Shown piece by piece: positions 31,565 through 41,900 of a DNA stretch of 64,000 nt (its first letter is position 1; each line of letters starts with the position of its first letter). A program made the translations under genes and the position numbers. Origin of the DNA: B18-G4 sp003648575. Lineage in GTDB: Bacteria; Bacteroidota; Bacteroidia; Bacteroidales; B18-G4. The DNA lies in the NCBI GenBank assembly GCA_029942245.1, contig JAOZTN010000002.1:1-64000 (forward strand). Reading direction: 5' to 3'. Under the pieces are notes generated by a model. The model searched no databases, was not told where the DNA came from, and saw only the letters and a list, made by a program, of their open reading frames with translations.

Positions 31565-34522
31565 TTACAGCGTCCGCTTCACCTCAACCTCTTCATAACC
31601 TTCAATAATATCACCTACTTTGATATCATTGTAGTTGACAATGTTCAGCCCACATTCGTAGCCTGTGGCTACTTCCTTGGCATCGTCTTTAAATCGTTTG
31701 AGTGAGCCCAGTAAACCTGTATGAACTACGATACCGTCGCGGATCAGCCTGACGGTGGTGTTACGTGTGATCTTTCCATCAAGAACCATACATCCGGCCA
31801 CGGAACCCACCTTGGTGATCTTGAATACTTCCCTGACTTCTACATTACAGGTGATCTTTTCTTCAATATCGGGTGAGAGCATACCTTCGATGGCAGCCTT
31901 GATCTCTTCAATGGCCTGGTAGATGATGCTGTAGAGACGGATGTCGATTTGTTCGTTTTCAGCCAGCTTCCTGGCACTTGGTTGTGGCCTTACGTTGAAG
32001 CCCACGATGATGGCGTTGGATGCAGATGCCAGCATGACATCAGTTTCTGTGACGGCACCAACACTTTTGAGGATGACATTCACCTGTACCTCATCGGTAG
32101 AAAGCTTCAGCAATGAGTCGGAGAGGGCCTCGACAGATCCGTCGACATCCCCTTTCACGATCACATTCAGCTCCTTGAAATCGCCAATGGCGATCCTGCG
32201 GCCGATCTCATCCAGGGTAATATGTTTTTGTGTACGCAAGCCCTGCTCACGTTGTAATTGTTCACGTTTGTTGGCAATGCTCTTAGCTTCCCTTTCGTCC
32301 AGCATCACATTGAAACCGTCACCGGCCTGTGGTGCACCATTCAAACCGAGAAGTAGTACAGGTGCTGACGGGCCTGCCTCTGTCACGGGCTGATCACGCT
32401 CATTGTACATCGCCTTGATCTTACCAAAGTAAGATCCTGACAATACCATGTCGCCTACGCGCAGGGTACCGGCCTGAACCAGTACGTTGGTAACAAATCC
32501 TCTTCCCTTGTCGAGAGTGGATTCGATCACGGTTCCTACAGCATGCCTGGTGTGATTTGCTTTCAGGTCAAGCATTTCTGCTTCGAGCAATACTTTTTCC
32601 AGCAGTTCCTCTACATTCAGACCGTCTTTGGCCGAGATGTCCTGACTCTGGTATTTGCCACCCCATTCCTCAACGAGGATGTTCATGTCAGAAAGCTGAT
32701 GCTTGATCTTATCGGGGTTGGCGTTTGATTTATCAATCTTATTTATGGCAAATACGATGGGTACTCCTGCAGCCTGGGCATGATTGATGGCCTCTTTGGT
32801 CTGGGGCATCACATCATCGTCGGCAGCAACAATAATAATGGCAACATCAGTAACCTTGGCACCCCTGGCACGCATGGCAGTAAAGGCCTCATGGCCTGGT
32901 GTATCGAGGAAAGTGATCTTTTTCCCATCGTCGAGGCGTACCTCGTAAGCACCAATATGCTGTGTGATACCACCGGCTTCACCGGCTACCACATTGGCTT
33001 TACGGATGTAGTCAAGTAACTTGGTTTTACCATGATCGACGTGTCCCATTACCGTTACAATAGGAGAACGAGGTGTCATTTCACCTTCTTCTTCCTGTGC
33101 ATCTTCCACACTGTCGATGGCTTCCTGTACCTCCACACTGACAAACTCAACTTCAAAGCCAAATTCGAGTGCAACCAGGTTCAGGGTCTCAGCATCCAGC
33201 CGCTGGTTGATGGAAACAAATAACCCAAGTGACATACATGCCGAGATCACCTCAGTGGCGTTCACGTTCATCATGCTTGCCAGTTCGGCTACAGTCACGA
33301 ACTCAGTAAGCTTAAGAACGCCTTTTTCCGCTTCAACCCGCTTCTGTTCTTCTTCAATTTGCTGACTTACGGCTGCACGTTTTGACTTACGGTGCTTAGC
33401 ACCTTTCGATTTCCCTGATGGAGCAAGCCTGGCGAGGGTTTCCTTGATTTGCTTCTGGATTTCCTCTTCAGTGAGTTCCGGTTTTACAATATTTTTCTTA
33501 TACCTGCCCTTGCCTTTGCCTCTGTCATCGGGCTTCCTGGCCCCTGCACCAGCAACATGCTTGGGTGTGGCGATCCTTCTGCGTTTTTTCTTCTGCGAAA
33601 CCTTGTCGTCTTTTGAACTGGCAACAGGCTTTTTCTCAAATACCTTCAGATCGATCTTATCCAGGATCTTTGGCCCGGAGAGTTTGTCAACCTTGGTTTT
33701 AATGAAATTATCAACTTTCTTAGGTTCTTCTTTAACCTCTTCCTTATCCTCAGCAGATTCAACGGCAACGGGCTCTTCTTTGTCAACAGCAGTTTCGGCA
33801 GGCTTGGGTTCTTCTTTTTTAACCTTCGCCTTATCGGAGACGGGCCCTTTTTTATCAGTGACAGCTTCCTCAGAAACAGGCTCTTCCTTAGCAGTTTTCT
33901 TTTTGTTAGAAGCTTTCTTCTCTGCTTCTTTTTCTTCTTTTGTTTTCCTGGCGGGACGGGTTTTCTGATTGATGGCATCAAGGTCGATCTTATCGAGCAC
34001 CTTGATCGGATCTTTCTTGTCCTCTGTAGTCGTGGCGGAGGACTCTTCAGTATCAGCCTCAACATCTTTTGGAGCCACCTCTTCCTTGTCTGCTTCAGCT
34101 TTTTCGTCGGCGGATTCTTTTTTCGCTTCAGCCTTTTTAGCAGGTGCTTTTTTCTCTACCCTGGCAGGAGGTTCTTCTTCCTTGACTTCTTTTGGTTCAC
34201 TTTCAATGATGGTAGTCTTCTGAATGATGATATCTTCATCGCTATCTTCATCGTCTTTGGATGCAGCGCGGTCGATATCATCAATGCTGATGGAAGCATG
34301 CTGGCTTGTGTCTAGCTCCATCTTTTTGGATTCTTCCTTAACAGCCTTCTCGGTCTGGAATTCTGCCACAAGCATATCATAAGCTTCCGGGCTCAGCTTG
34401 GTGGTTGGCTTTTCACCGATCTCGATCCCTTTCTTAGAAAGGAAATCCACGATGGTATGTATACCAACGTTAAACTCCCGGGCAGCTTTACTTAATCTTG
34501 TAGGTTTGCTTACTTCCGCCAT
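31565..34522 (-). CDS. infB: Translation initiation factor IF-2
   Basis: A 985-residue GTPase that brings fMet-tRNA to the 30S subunit. N-terminal IF2_N-like domain (KPTRLSKAAREFNVGIHTIV), then a long Lys/Glu/Ala-rich disordered linker (about 65-380), a second IF2_N region (TEFVTVAELASMMNV), the G domain from about 480 (GHVDHGKTKL, DTPGHEAF, NKIDK) and domains II-IV ending in KVGDIIEGYEEVEVKRTL. Bacteroidota IF-2 proteins usually have such long acidic/basic linkers. Last gene of tRNA-Gln-rimP-nusA-infB; a heptamer array follows its stop almost at once. Confidence 0.96.
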   Translation of the reverse strand: MAEVSKPTRLSKAAREFNVGIHTIVDFLSKKGIEIGEKPTTKLSPEAYDMLVAEFQTEKAVKEESKKMELDTSQHASISIDDIDRAASKDDEDSDEDIIIQKTTIIESEPKEVKEEEPPARVEKKAPAKKAEAKKESADEKAEADKEEVAPKDVEADTEESSATTTEDKKDPIKVLDKIDLDAINQKTRPARKTKEEKEAEKKASNKKKTAKEEPVSEEAVTDKKGPVSDKAKVKKEEPKPAETAVDKEEPVAVESAEDKEEVKEEPKKVDNFIKTKVDKLSGPKILDKIDLKVFEKKPVASSKDDKVSQKKKRRRIATPKHVAGAGARKPDDRGKGKGRYKKNIVKPELTEEEIQKQIKETLARLAPSGKSKGAKHRKSKRAAVSQQIEEEQKRVEAEKGVLKLTEFVTVAELASMMNVNATEVISACMSLGLFVSINQRLDAETLNLVALEFGFEVEFVSVEVQEAIDSVEDAQEEEGEMTPRSPIVTVMGHVDHGKTKLLDYIRKANVVAGEAGGITQHIGAYEVRLDDGKKITFLDTPGHEAFTAMRARGAKVTDVAIIIVAADDDVMPQTKEAINHAQAAGVPIVFAINKIDKSNANPDKIKHQLSDMNILVEEWGGKYQSQDISAKDGLNVEELLEKVLLEAEMLDLKANHTRHAVGTVIESTLDKGRGFVTNVLVQAGTLRVGDMVLSGSYFGKIKAMYNERDQPVTEAGPSAPVLLLGLNGAPQAGDGFNVMLDEREAKSIANKREQLQREQGLRTQKHITLDEIGRRIAIGDFKELNVIVKGDVDGSVEALSDSLLKLSTDEVQVNVILKSVGAVTETDVMLASASNAIIVGFNVRPQPSARKLAENEQIDIRLYSIIYQAIEEIKAAIEGMLSPDIEEKITCNVEVREVFKITKVGSVAGCMVLDGKITRNTTVRLIRDGIVVHTGLLGSLKRFKDDAKEVATGYECGLNIVNYNDIKVGDIIEGYEEVEVKRTL

Positions 34523-34582
34523 ACTATAGTTTCAAATATTAATCCTTTACCGCTCAGATTAATGCAGTCAAAAATACTATTT

Positions 34583-35818
34583 TTATTCAAATTCAGCCCT
34601 TAAGATGCGAATCACCTCATTAATGGTCTCCTCTTCAAGGTCTGTCCTCTTTACCAGTTCTGAAGGTTCGAGCTCCAGCACGCTCTTCGCAGTGTCACAG
34701 CCTATACCCTTTAATTCTTCGATGATCCACTGATCGATCTCATCTGAGAATTCAGCCATATCCACGTCTTCACTGTCGGTGTCGGTATCGCGATAAACAT
34801 CGATCTCGTAACCGGTCAGTTTTCCTGCCAGCCGGATATTAAATCCTCCTTTACCAATGGCCAGGGATACCTGGTCAGGTTTCATATACACCTCGGCACG
34901 ATTATTCTCATCGTCGAGGGTAATGGAAGATATCTTAGCCGGGCTGAGGGCACGCGTAATATATAATGTAGCATTGCCGGTGTAGTTGATCACATCGATG
35001 TTCTCATTCTTCAGCTCTCTGACAATACCATGTATCCTGGATCCTTTCATTCCAACACAGGCACCAACGGGGTCGATGCGGTCATCATAAGACTCTACAG
35101 CGATCTTGGCTCTTTCACCGGGAACACGTACGATATTCTTTATGGTGATCAGTCCATCGTAAACCTCAGGTACCTCTGATTCAAACAGCCTTTCCAGGAA
35201 TATAGGTGAGGTCCTCGAAAGGATAATAGCCGGACTGGCATTTTTCATCTCCACACGGGAAACAACCGCCCTGATAGTTTCGCCTTTCCTGTAAAAATCG
35301 GAAGGGATCTGTTCTGATTTCGGTAATATCAACTCAATATATTCATCGTCGAGTACCAGTATCTCTTTCTTCCATACCTGGTACACCTCGCCTGTGATGA
35401 TCTCACCGATCTTTTCCTTGTACTTCTGGTATACACTGTCTTTTTCATATTCCTGGATCTTGGCAATAAGATTTTGCCTGATCGTAAGGATCTCCCTGCG
35501 GCCAAAGTCCATCAGCTTCATTTCTTCCGAAACTTCTTCACCTACTTCGAAGTCAGGCTCTATCTTGATGGCATCAGAAAGTGCGATTTGAAGGTTATCA
35601 TCTTCCAGTTCAGCATCTTCCACGATCTCCCTGTTTCTCCATATCTCGAGGTCTCCCTTGTCGATATTTACGATGATATCGAAATTCTCATCAGTACCGT
35701 ATTTCTTCTCCAGCATATGACGGAAGATGTCCTCAATGATCACCATGAGCATCTCCCTGTCGATATTCTTGAATTCCTTAAATTCCGCAAAGGTTTCTAC
35801 CAGATTGATTGTATCCAT
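34583..35818 (-). CDS. nusA: Transcription termination/antitermination factor NusA
   Basis: A 411-residue RNA-polymerase-associated factor controlling pausing, termination and antitermination. N-terminal polymerase-binding domain (about 1-125), S1 domain (about 135-200; GEVYQVWKKEILVLDDEYIE), two KH domains (VGACVGMKGSRIHGIVREL; KPDQVSLAIGKGGFNIRLA) and a short acidic C-terminus with one helix-hairpin segment. It lacks the two full acidic repeats of the E. coli protein, as expected outside Gammaproteobacteria. It lies between rimP (22 bases) and infB (60 bases). Confidence 0.96.
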   Translation of the reverse strand: MDTINLVETFAEFKEFKNIDREMLMVIIEDIFRHMLEKKYGTDENFDIIVNIDKGDLEIWRNREIVEDAELEDDNLQIALSDAIKIEPDFEVGEEVSEEMKLMDFGRREILTIRQNLIAKIQEYEKDSVYQKYKEKIGEIITGEVYQVWKKEILVLDDEYIELILPKSEQIPSDFYRKGETIRAVVSRVEMKNASPAIILSRTSPIFLERLFESEVPEVYDGLITIKNIVRVPGERAKIAVESYDDRIDPVGACVGMKGSRIHGIVRELKNENIDVINYTGNATLYITRALSPAKISSITLDDENNRAEVYMKPDQVSLAIGKGGFNIRLAGKLTGYEIDVYRDTDTDSEDVDMAEFSDEIDQWIIEELKGIGCDTAKSVLELEPSELVKRTDLEEETINEVIRILRAEFE

Positions 35819-35840
35819 TGTTCTAAATTTTTTCCGGTGA

Positions 35841-36299
35841 TCATCCGAAGTGGATGCCCGGTTTTGTTTCCTTTATTTCTGAAAGGGGGAGCTCCTGTTC
35901 GTGGCCTTCCTCGAGCTTTTTGCTTTTCCCTTTTTTGATTAATTTTTTGATCTTAATATATTCTTCTCCTATATGTGTAAGAACGGCTTTGATCTTCTTT
36001 CCGTCTTCCAATTCAATATCAACTCTTCTGTTGATATATTTCTGATACTGTCGGGGAAGGATAAATGGCTGATCTAGCCCGGCTGATGACACAATAAGTT
36101 CAAAATCTTCGGCATCCCTGTCGAGCGTCTTTTCTATCCCCTTACTAAGCTTAATGCAGTCAGTTACGCTCACATCATTATCATTGTCGATAAAAATATG
36201 AATACGGTTTCCGGACCTTACAAGCACTGTTACAAGATAGTTCTCAGTGTCTTGAAGCTTCAGCTCCACCAACTTACGTATTTGCTTTTCACTTATCAT
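35841..36299 (-). CDS. rimP: Ribosome maturation factor RimP
   Basis: A 152-residue assembly factor for the 30S subunit. N-terminal domain with LVTVLVRSGNRIHIFIDND and the conserved SVTDCIKLSKGIE; middle VSSAGLDQPF (family motif SPGLDRPL); then an Sm-like C-terminal domain, followed by a basic tail KKGKSKKLEEG. It leads the nusA-infB operon. The tRNA-Gln gene and a hairpin lie just upstream. Confidence 0.93.
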   Translation of the reverse strand: MISEKQIRKLVELKLQDTENYLVTVLVRSGNRIHIFIDNDNDVSVTDCIKLSKGIEKTLDRDAEDFELIVSSAGLDQPFILPRQYQKYINRRVDIELEDGKKIKAVLTHIGEEYIKIKKLIKKGKSKKLEEGHEQELPLSEIKETKPGIHFG

Positions 36300-36314
36300 T
36301 GTATTCCAATAAAA

Positions 36315-36334
36315 GAGGGGACGCCTGTCCCCTC
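36315..36334 (-). terminator. Hairpin between tRNA-Gln and rimP
   Basis: A perfect 8-base stem GAGGGGAC/GTCCCCTC with a 4-base loop, followed on the minus strand by TTTTATT. It can end the tRNA transcript, or act as a partial terminator or processing signal, since rimP begins 15 bases later. Confidence 0.75.
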
Positions 36335-36354
36335 ATATATCCTTCCGCTTTGTG

Positions 36355-36427
36355 TTGTCCGACCAGGGCTCGAACCTGGACTCTTCTGGACCAAAACCAG
36401 ACGTGTTGCCAGTTACACCATCGGACA
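36355..36427 (-). tRNA. tRNA-Gln (UUG anticodon)
   Basis: A 73-base cloverleaf on the minus strand. Acceptor TGTCCGA pairs with TCGGACA, followed by discriminator A; D-arm region TGGTGTAACTGGCA; anticodon stem TCTGG/CCAGA with loop TTTTGGT giving anticodon TTG; T arm CCAGG-TTCGAGC-CCTGG. The 3' CCA is not encoded (CAC follows). It reads CAA, and CAG by wobble. It opens the rimP-nusA-infB cluster. Confidence 0.95.
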
Positions 36428-36429
36428 TT

Positions 36430-36457
36430 GTCCGCCGAAGCTTTGAGCGTAGGCGGG
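36430..36457. repeat. REP-like palindrome 1 upstream of tRNA-Gln
   Basis: TCCGCC-GAAGC-TTTGA-GCGTA-GGCGGG forms a stem-loop. It lies in the presumed 5' leader of the tRNA transcript. A closely related sequence occurs within sucB at 62639-62666. Confidence 0.65.
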
Positions 36458-36472
36458 CCTTCTGCGATTTTC

Positions 36473-36500
36473 ACCACCTTCGCATAAACGCTACGGTGGT
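36473..36500. repeat. REP-like palindrome 2 upstream of tRNA-Gln
   Basis: ACCACC-TTCGC-ATAAA-CGCTAC-GGTGGT has the same build as its neighbour at 36430: 5-6-base outer arms, an inner GC step and a 5-base loop. The two look like diverged copies. Confidence 0.6.
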
Positions 36501-36511
36501 TTAAACGACTG

Positions 36512-36541
36512 CAAAATTACAACAATTTTTTTGTATACAAA
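36512..36541 (-). promoter_or_regulatory. Promoter of the tRNA-Gln/rimP/nusA/infB cluster
   Basis: Complete Bacteroidota-type promoter on the minus strand: -33 TTTG at 36538-36541, an 18-base spacer and -7 TAATTTTG at 36512-36519. Transcription would start near 36506 and read both REP-like hairpins before the tRNA. Confidence 0.65.
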
Positions 36542-36567
36542 ACTTCCCTAAGTAAATAATTTGCAAA

Positions 36568-38985
36568 TCATTGCCTGATTACCTTGCAGCTACTCTTTTC
36601 TTTCCCATTTACAATCAGACATAAAATATAAGTTCCCGCACCGAGAAGAAGGCCTGATCCATCCCTTCCATCCCACCTGAGCTCACCGCTTCCGGCCTGC
36701 CCCTGGACATCCATAAGAGTTCTCACACAACGACCGTTAAGATCATAGACTTTCAATTGGGTTTTTCCTTTTTCAGGGTTTTGATATTGAATTGTGGCTT
36801 CGTGGCTGAATGGGTTGGGCCATATTGAAATAAGTTTTGAGTTTTGAGTTTTGAGTTTTGAATTAAAATCTTCAATTCCAACCCATGGTCCGTGTTCATA
36901 GGCGCCCATATCGATGTAGCCATTATGCACCCTGGGGTTACCGGCCAAATCGGTTTCGGGAAGTTCTATTTCTGGAGGAAGCTCGAGTGTGCCGGCATCG
37001 ATGCAGGGTGAACCTGCTTGCAGGTAGTAAGGGTACTCTCCCTGATTGTAAAACATGGGATCGGTATCAATGTTGCTGGCAGCGTAGTTGATCACATTTT
37101 TATAGCCTACCTGCAATATCTCTTCCTGTCCGCCCTCAAACAGGCTATAGTACACGTTGAGTTTACAGGTATCCCAGGGGTATTCATTCAAGCTGTACAT
37201 ATACATGCTGCCCTGTGGATTATTATATAAAATGCAGTTGTAGAGGCTCATTTCGGCATCGGAAGTTACGCCAAGTGCCTTTATGTTAGGATTATCGGCA
37301 TAATTGCCTGTAAATGTGCAATTAACAGCTGTCGCCTTAGCACTTTGATAGGCACCCATGGCAGTCCAGCCAAACTGTGGATATTCAGAATAATGCTCTG
37401 TTTCGGTAAAGGCACAGTTGATAAAATAAACATTGAGCGAATCATTGTATTCGTCGGTTCCACCAACATGTGCGCCCGCTCCACCAATTAATTCCGGATC
37501 ATAACCCGGTGGTTTGTTCTCATTAAATATTGTATTCCTCACAACGACTGTATCGGCTTTTAGCAATACAGTATCCTCATAATAATAGAAAGTATTTATT
37601 TTTAGTGCGGTATTCCCATGATTGCTTTCAAATACACAGCCGTCAATCACCAACTGGTGCGTTTCTGACATTGCACATGCAGCACAGCTTCTTGAAACTC
37701 CTTCTTTAAAATGAACATTCTTCAGATTTATATTATACCCATTCAATATCGAGATACCACAAACATATTCATGGAAGCCATGGTAATTTCCGTTAGAATT
37801 ATATATAGTAAGATCGTGCATCCCATATGAGTGGTAATATTTATTGACCTTAATATGCGTAGTGCTTTGCTCTGCATCCAGGATGGTAGCTTCCGGCCCT
37901 GCACCAATCACATCAATATAGGTGCGCATACTCATCGGGAACCTCTCTCCCATGGAAGGCGTATAAATGCCTTCAGCAAGGTAAATGGTGTTTTGTTTCG
38001 TACTGTCGCTCACAATTTTTGCCATGGCGAAGGCTAGGTGTTGCAATGGTTCTTCGGGAGTGAGTCCGCTGTTGGTATCACTGCCTGTAGGGCTAACATA
38101 GAGGTCAGCATTAACCGATGTGGTTTTGCTGTTTTGCATGCTGGCAATGATATCAGTAGGGTACACTGGATTATTATAGGTTGAGCAGGAATACAAGTGG
38201 TAGCTTTCAGGCTGATCAACAGTAAAAGTGTCAAGCGGAATATACTGTGCTATTGAAGCAATATCACTGCCCGGACAACCGTAATTACAATATATATTGC
38301 ATAAGTTGATAGAATCAAAATTTATTATTCCACTAACTATCCCCCCACCATCCATATAAGCGTGGTTATAACATATGCTTGTACCAGAAAGCGACAATTC
38401 CCCAGCAGATACATATAAGCCACCACCTTCCTGATTGGCAAAATTATGCGAGATGCGCGAATTTATAATTGAAACTACCGATGAACTTAAATATATTCCA
38501 CCCCCATTTCCTGCTTTGTTGCGAACTATTTTACAGGAGATGATTTCCAATTCAGAGCTCTTTACCCAAATACCACCTCCGGGATCGCGTGAAGTATTGA
38601 TATTTCCTTGCCCGTTTGTAATAGTAAAACCTTGTAACAGGGAAGGATGGTTAACCGTATCGTAATAAATACAGCTATTGGTCTGGTTCCCGTCAATAAT
38701 TGTTTGGTCAATATATATTGGGTCATTGGTAGTGAGATGGAGGCTGGCCAGGGAGATCCCCTTGTGGTTTAGCTTTAGGTTTTCGACATAAGTGCCCGGC
38801 CATACCAGCACCGTATCCCCATCCTGGGATGCATCAATGGCCGGCTGTATTTGAGTAAAGTTGCCGCTGCCATCCTGTTTTACCGTAATGATCTGTCCGT
38901 ATAAAGATTGTTGGGCAATCATAAACAGAGCAAACATGAATGCAAATACTACAGCTTTTATTATATGAGATATATTACTCTGCAT
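36568..38985 (-). CDS. Secreted right-handed beta-helix protein with T9SS type A sorting domain
   Basis: An 805-residue extracellular protein. Signal peptide (AVVFAFMFALFMIAQQSLYG), then DUF1565/pectate-lyase-like beta-helix stretches (AIDASQDGDTVLVWPGTYVE; HNFANQEGGGLYVSAGELSL; LYVSPTGSDTNSGLTPEEPL) and a C-terminal type A sorting domain (ISIWPNPFSHEATIQY through YILCLIVNGKEKSSCKVIRQ). No polysaccharide-lyase catalytic residues could be recognised; it may be a surface scaffold or a glycan-acting protein. Directly before the sorting domain the linker EDFNSKLKTQNSKLIS is encoded by a heptamer array. Its ATG overlaps the upstream gene's stop by 11 bases. Confidence 0.85.
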   Translation of the reverse strand: MQSNISHIIKAVVFAFMFALFMIAQQSLYGQIITVKQDGSGNFTQIQPAIDASQDGDTVLVWPGTYVENLKLNHKGISLASLHLTTNDPIYIDQTIIDGNQTNSCIYYDTVNHPSLLQGFTITNGQGNINTSRDPGGGIWVKSSELEIISCKIVRNKAGNGGGIYLSSSVVSIINSRISHNFANQEGGGLYVSAGELSLSGTSICYNHAYMDGGGIVSGIINFDSINLCNIYCNYGCPGSDIASIAQYIPLDTFTVDQPESYHLYSCSTYNNPVYPTDIIASMQNSKTTSVNADLYVSPTGSDTNSGLTPEEPLQHLAFAMAKIVSDSTKQNTIYLAEGIYTPSMGERFPMSMRTYIDVIGAGPEATILDAEQSTTHIKVNKYYHSYGMHDLTIYNSNGNYHGFHEYVCGISILNGYNINLKNVHFKEGVSRSCAACAMSETHQLVIDGCVFESNHGNTALKINTFYYYEDTVLLKADTVVVRNTIFNENKPPGYDPELIGGAGAHVGGTDEYNDSLNVYFINCAFTETEHYSEYPQFGWTAMGAYQSAKATAVNCTFTGNYADNPNIKALGVTSDAEMSLYNCILYNNPQGSMYMYSLNEYPWDTCKLNVYYSLFEGGQEEILQVGYKNVINYAASNIDTDPMFYNQGEYPYYLQAGSPCIDAGTLELPPEIELPETDLAGNPRVHNGYIDMGAYEHGPWVGIEDFNSKLKTQNSKLISIWPNPFSHEATIQYQNPEKGKTQLKVYDLNGRCVRTLMDVQGQAGSGELRWDGRDGSGLLLGAGTYILCLIVNGKEKSSCKVIRQ
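36833..36860. repeat. Heptamer array (AGTTTTG)4 inside a T9SS cargo gene
   Basis: Four perfect tandem AGTTTTG units within the coding sequence at 36568-38985. Read on the minus strand they encode the NSKLKTQNSKL linker between the beta-helix region and the sorting domain. A 7-base unit repeated three times is 21 bases, so this array adds residues in frame when it changes by three units. Confidence 0.8.
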
Positions 38986-41900
38986 ATATAATCTTTTGCG
39001 TTATAGAATAATATGTGGAGCTTAATCGGATGAAATACATGCCAGGGTTCAGGCCCCTGCTTGCCGCATCCCACTCAATGGTGTAGCTGCCTTCTGCTTT
39101 TTCTCCCTTTTCTATCACCTCGATGTTCCTGCCGTACATATCATATACTTCAAGCCTGATTTCAGTTTCAAGCGGGTTATACAGGCTGATATGGCATATG
39201 CCAGTAGTTGGATTGGGCCAGCAGTGTAAAGTAGCATCGGAAAGCGTGGGGATCTCTTCAATTTGATCTTTCAGGGAAATAAAATATATGCCCTGATGCT
39301 CACTGGTGTGTATGGTGCGCTTTTCCCTGCGAAAGGTATTTTTGTTGAGTACAAGGTATTGTGTAATCCTTGGGCTGACTGATTTTGCAGATCCAAAATG
39401 CTGTTCAATGGTAATATCACCGCTTATGCCTTCGGTATAAGCCTGAAGGTGACAGAGGCTATCATCAGGGTATACAATCTCTGCTCCAATGCAGGTATCA
39501 CCCACAAAGGCAGCGATCTCTACAGGGTTTTGCCCGCTGTCGAGTTCAATCACCAGGCCTTCATAGGATGATTGCTCGGTATAGCTGTAATATTCCACTT
39601 CATCGCTGGCTGTATTATCGGTAGTTTTATTGAGCCAGTTGTACTGAAAGTTAAAAACATCTTCCCGAGCTTTAACCTTCACCATATCTCCAAATTCAAG
39701 CCTCGCAGTATGTGGGCATGTCCAGTCCCAGGGAATCTCCCCCCCTCCCTTATATACAGCTGTTGATTTATTTGGATTAGGCATGCGTGCACAAAACCAG
39801 TCCTGCCCCTTAATGGATTCGAGGTCTTCTAAAACTTCAGAAAAAGCATCAAGCGGATAGAGGGATTGTGGTAACCAATAACCTAACCAGTTATCCGGAT
39901 CAGCATTCGCATAGATTTGAGCTATGCTTTCATTAGGAGAAAGCAGCTCTCCAAACATAGCCAGGTTGTTTTGAGTGGGTGGAGATATGTATTCAAGATT
40001 AAGGATGTAGCCTTTCTTGGTGTTGACATAATTTAGCTCTTCTAGATCTCTTGGCTTCCAGGACCCACTCCCTTGAAACCACACCCAGTCGATGTATAAT
40101 TCATTACTATTGTTATTATTTTGTCCTTCCATTTCACCACCATTATCTTCTCCAAGTTCCTCTTCAATTCTTCCGGTTAAAGCAGTTACGGAAGACATAT
40201 TACCATTTGATTCTCTGTCAAGCATGGGGAATGATATCCAGTTTAATCCATTTTCAAGAGGCAAATTAAAACTTGGTGAGAATGAAACTTTACTTACACA
40301 ACTATGGCCACCGCATGGGATGTAAATAGTGCTGTTATAAGGATTGACCAAAGGTGTAATTATATTATAGAACAAGTAGTGAAAATCCGGTCCGTGATCA
40401 TATTCCGGATAGTAGGATGTGAGTTCAAAGTCTGTGTATTGAATATTGTTCTGGTTTATAGGATCCTCAAGCGGATTGAAACTAATTAAGCGCATTTCGG
40501 TATCCCCGCGTTTCACTTCATCCGTTCTATGAAACAAATACATTTTCCCATCATATTCATTATGAAACATTCCTCCCATCTGTCCTTCAAATGATGCTCC
40601 TGCTAATTCCTGGATTAGGATTTGGTTTTCATCATTGAATAATTTATAAACTTTTGCTATCCGGTGGTCCTTTTCGTTTTCCTCAAATGCTTCATCGCTT
40701 AATGCGAATAATTGATCTATACTAGCACAATATGCAACATCATTAAATGACTTTGGGTATTCGTACAGCACCTCATTAATATAGTCATACATATAGCACT
40801 CTTCTCCAATTATGAACATCTTTCCTTCATATTGAGAGTTTTCAAAACCAGTCGGGCAAATAATCTTTTGAGGGTGAGAAAGGGTTGCTTGAATAATAAC
40901 GAGTTGGTCCTCATCAATTCTACAGAATACTCCGGAACCCATATCGTAAGGAGGCGTATTGCTGTGCATACTATTTACTTCAGTTAAATACGGATCAAGT
41001 GTTATTGATTTTGGATGAATAGTTGCATATACTTTTTCATCAGCCGGATTATACTCGAAATAGCTTGAAAAATAAGCGTAGTTGAATGATAAAGTACCTA
41101 TATTATCATCCAAATCCAAAGTGTATACTGTTTGCCCGGCATTTTCTATCACTTTATAAACTAATATCCTGGGAGCCTCACCTTGAACCATATTAGCAAA
41201 TACATAAAGTTGTTTGTTCGGGGCAATAAACATTTTTTCAGGTTGTATAATATCGATGGGAAGTTCTATTACAGATTCTAATGTATTGTATTCGTCGTTT
41301 TTTATTACTAAAATTCTTGATGAAAGTACATCATTAGACCTTTCTCCAATAAGAAACTGATCAGTATAAGGATTATATACGCAATCACCTATGCTTTTTG
41401 TTATATTGTTATCAGTATAAGGATTGCCACTAGCATCAAGGTCATCATTAATATTGATTATACTTTCGTTACCAGATTCATCAATACTACAAACATATAA
41501 GCCGGCACCCTGGGTTTCCAATTTATTGAAAAAGTACACCTTATCCATATCTTGATCACCTGTAGCATGGTAAACCGGATAAGCGGTTCTGGTTCCAGAT
41601 ACCTGTGTAGTATTAGTATTATTAATTCTTTCAAAGCCGTTAGATGAAAGGTTAATGATATAAGAGAGCCCTCCAATATTAACTCCCGGCCCAAAAAGAT
41701 TACTCTCTGCTCCCTTTACTAGTGTTGTTTCATAATGTTCTGCACCACCAACGTATGATAGCTTTGATATTTCATCCTTCTTGCTTATCAGTAGACTATT
41801 AATATTTATAGGTAGTAACTGTATGGATGCATTAATATCATAATCGTGAGAAAGCGATGCTAAATCTGTGTTCAACGTTGTCAATTTTGTGAAGTCAGCT

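Noticed and set aside
33444..33968. Open frame antisense to the infB linker (174 codons)
   Set aside because: It mirrors the low-complexity Lys/Glu codons of infB, giving a Ser/Leu/Phe-rich product without homology features.
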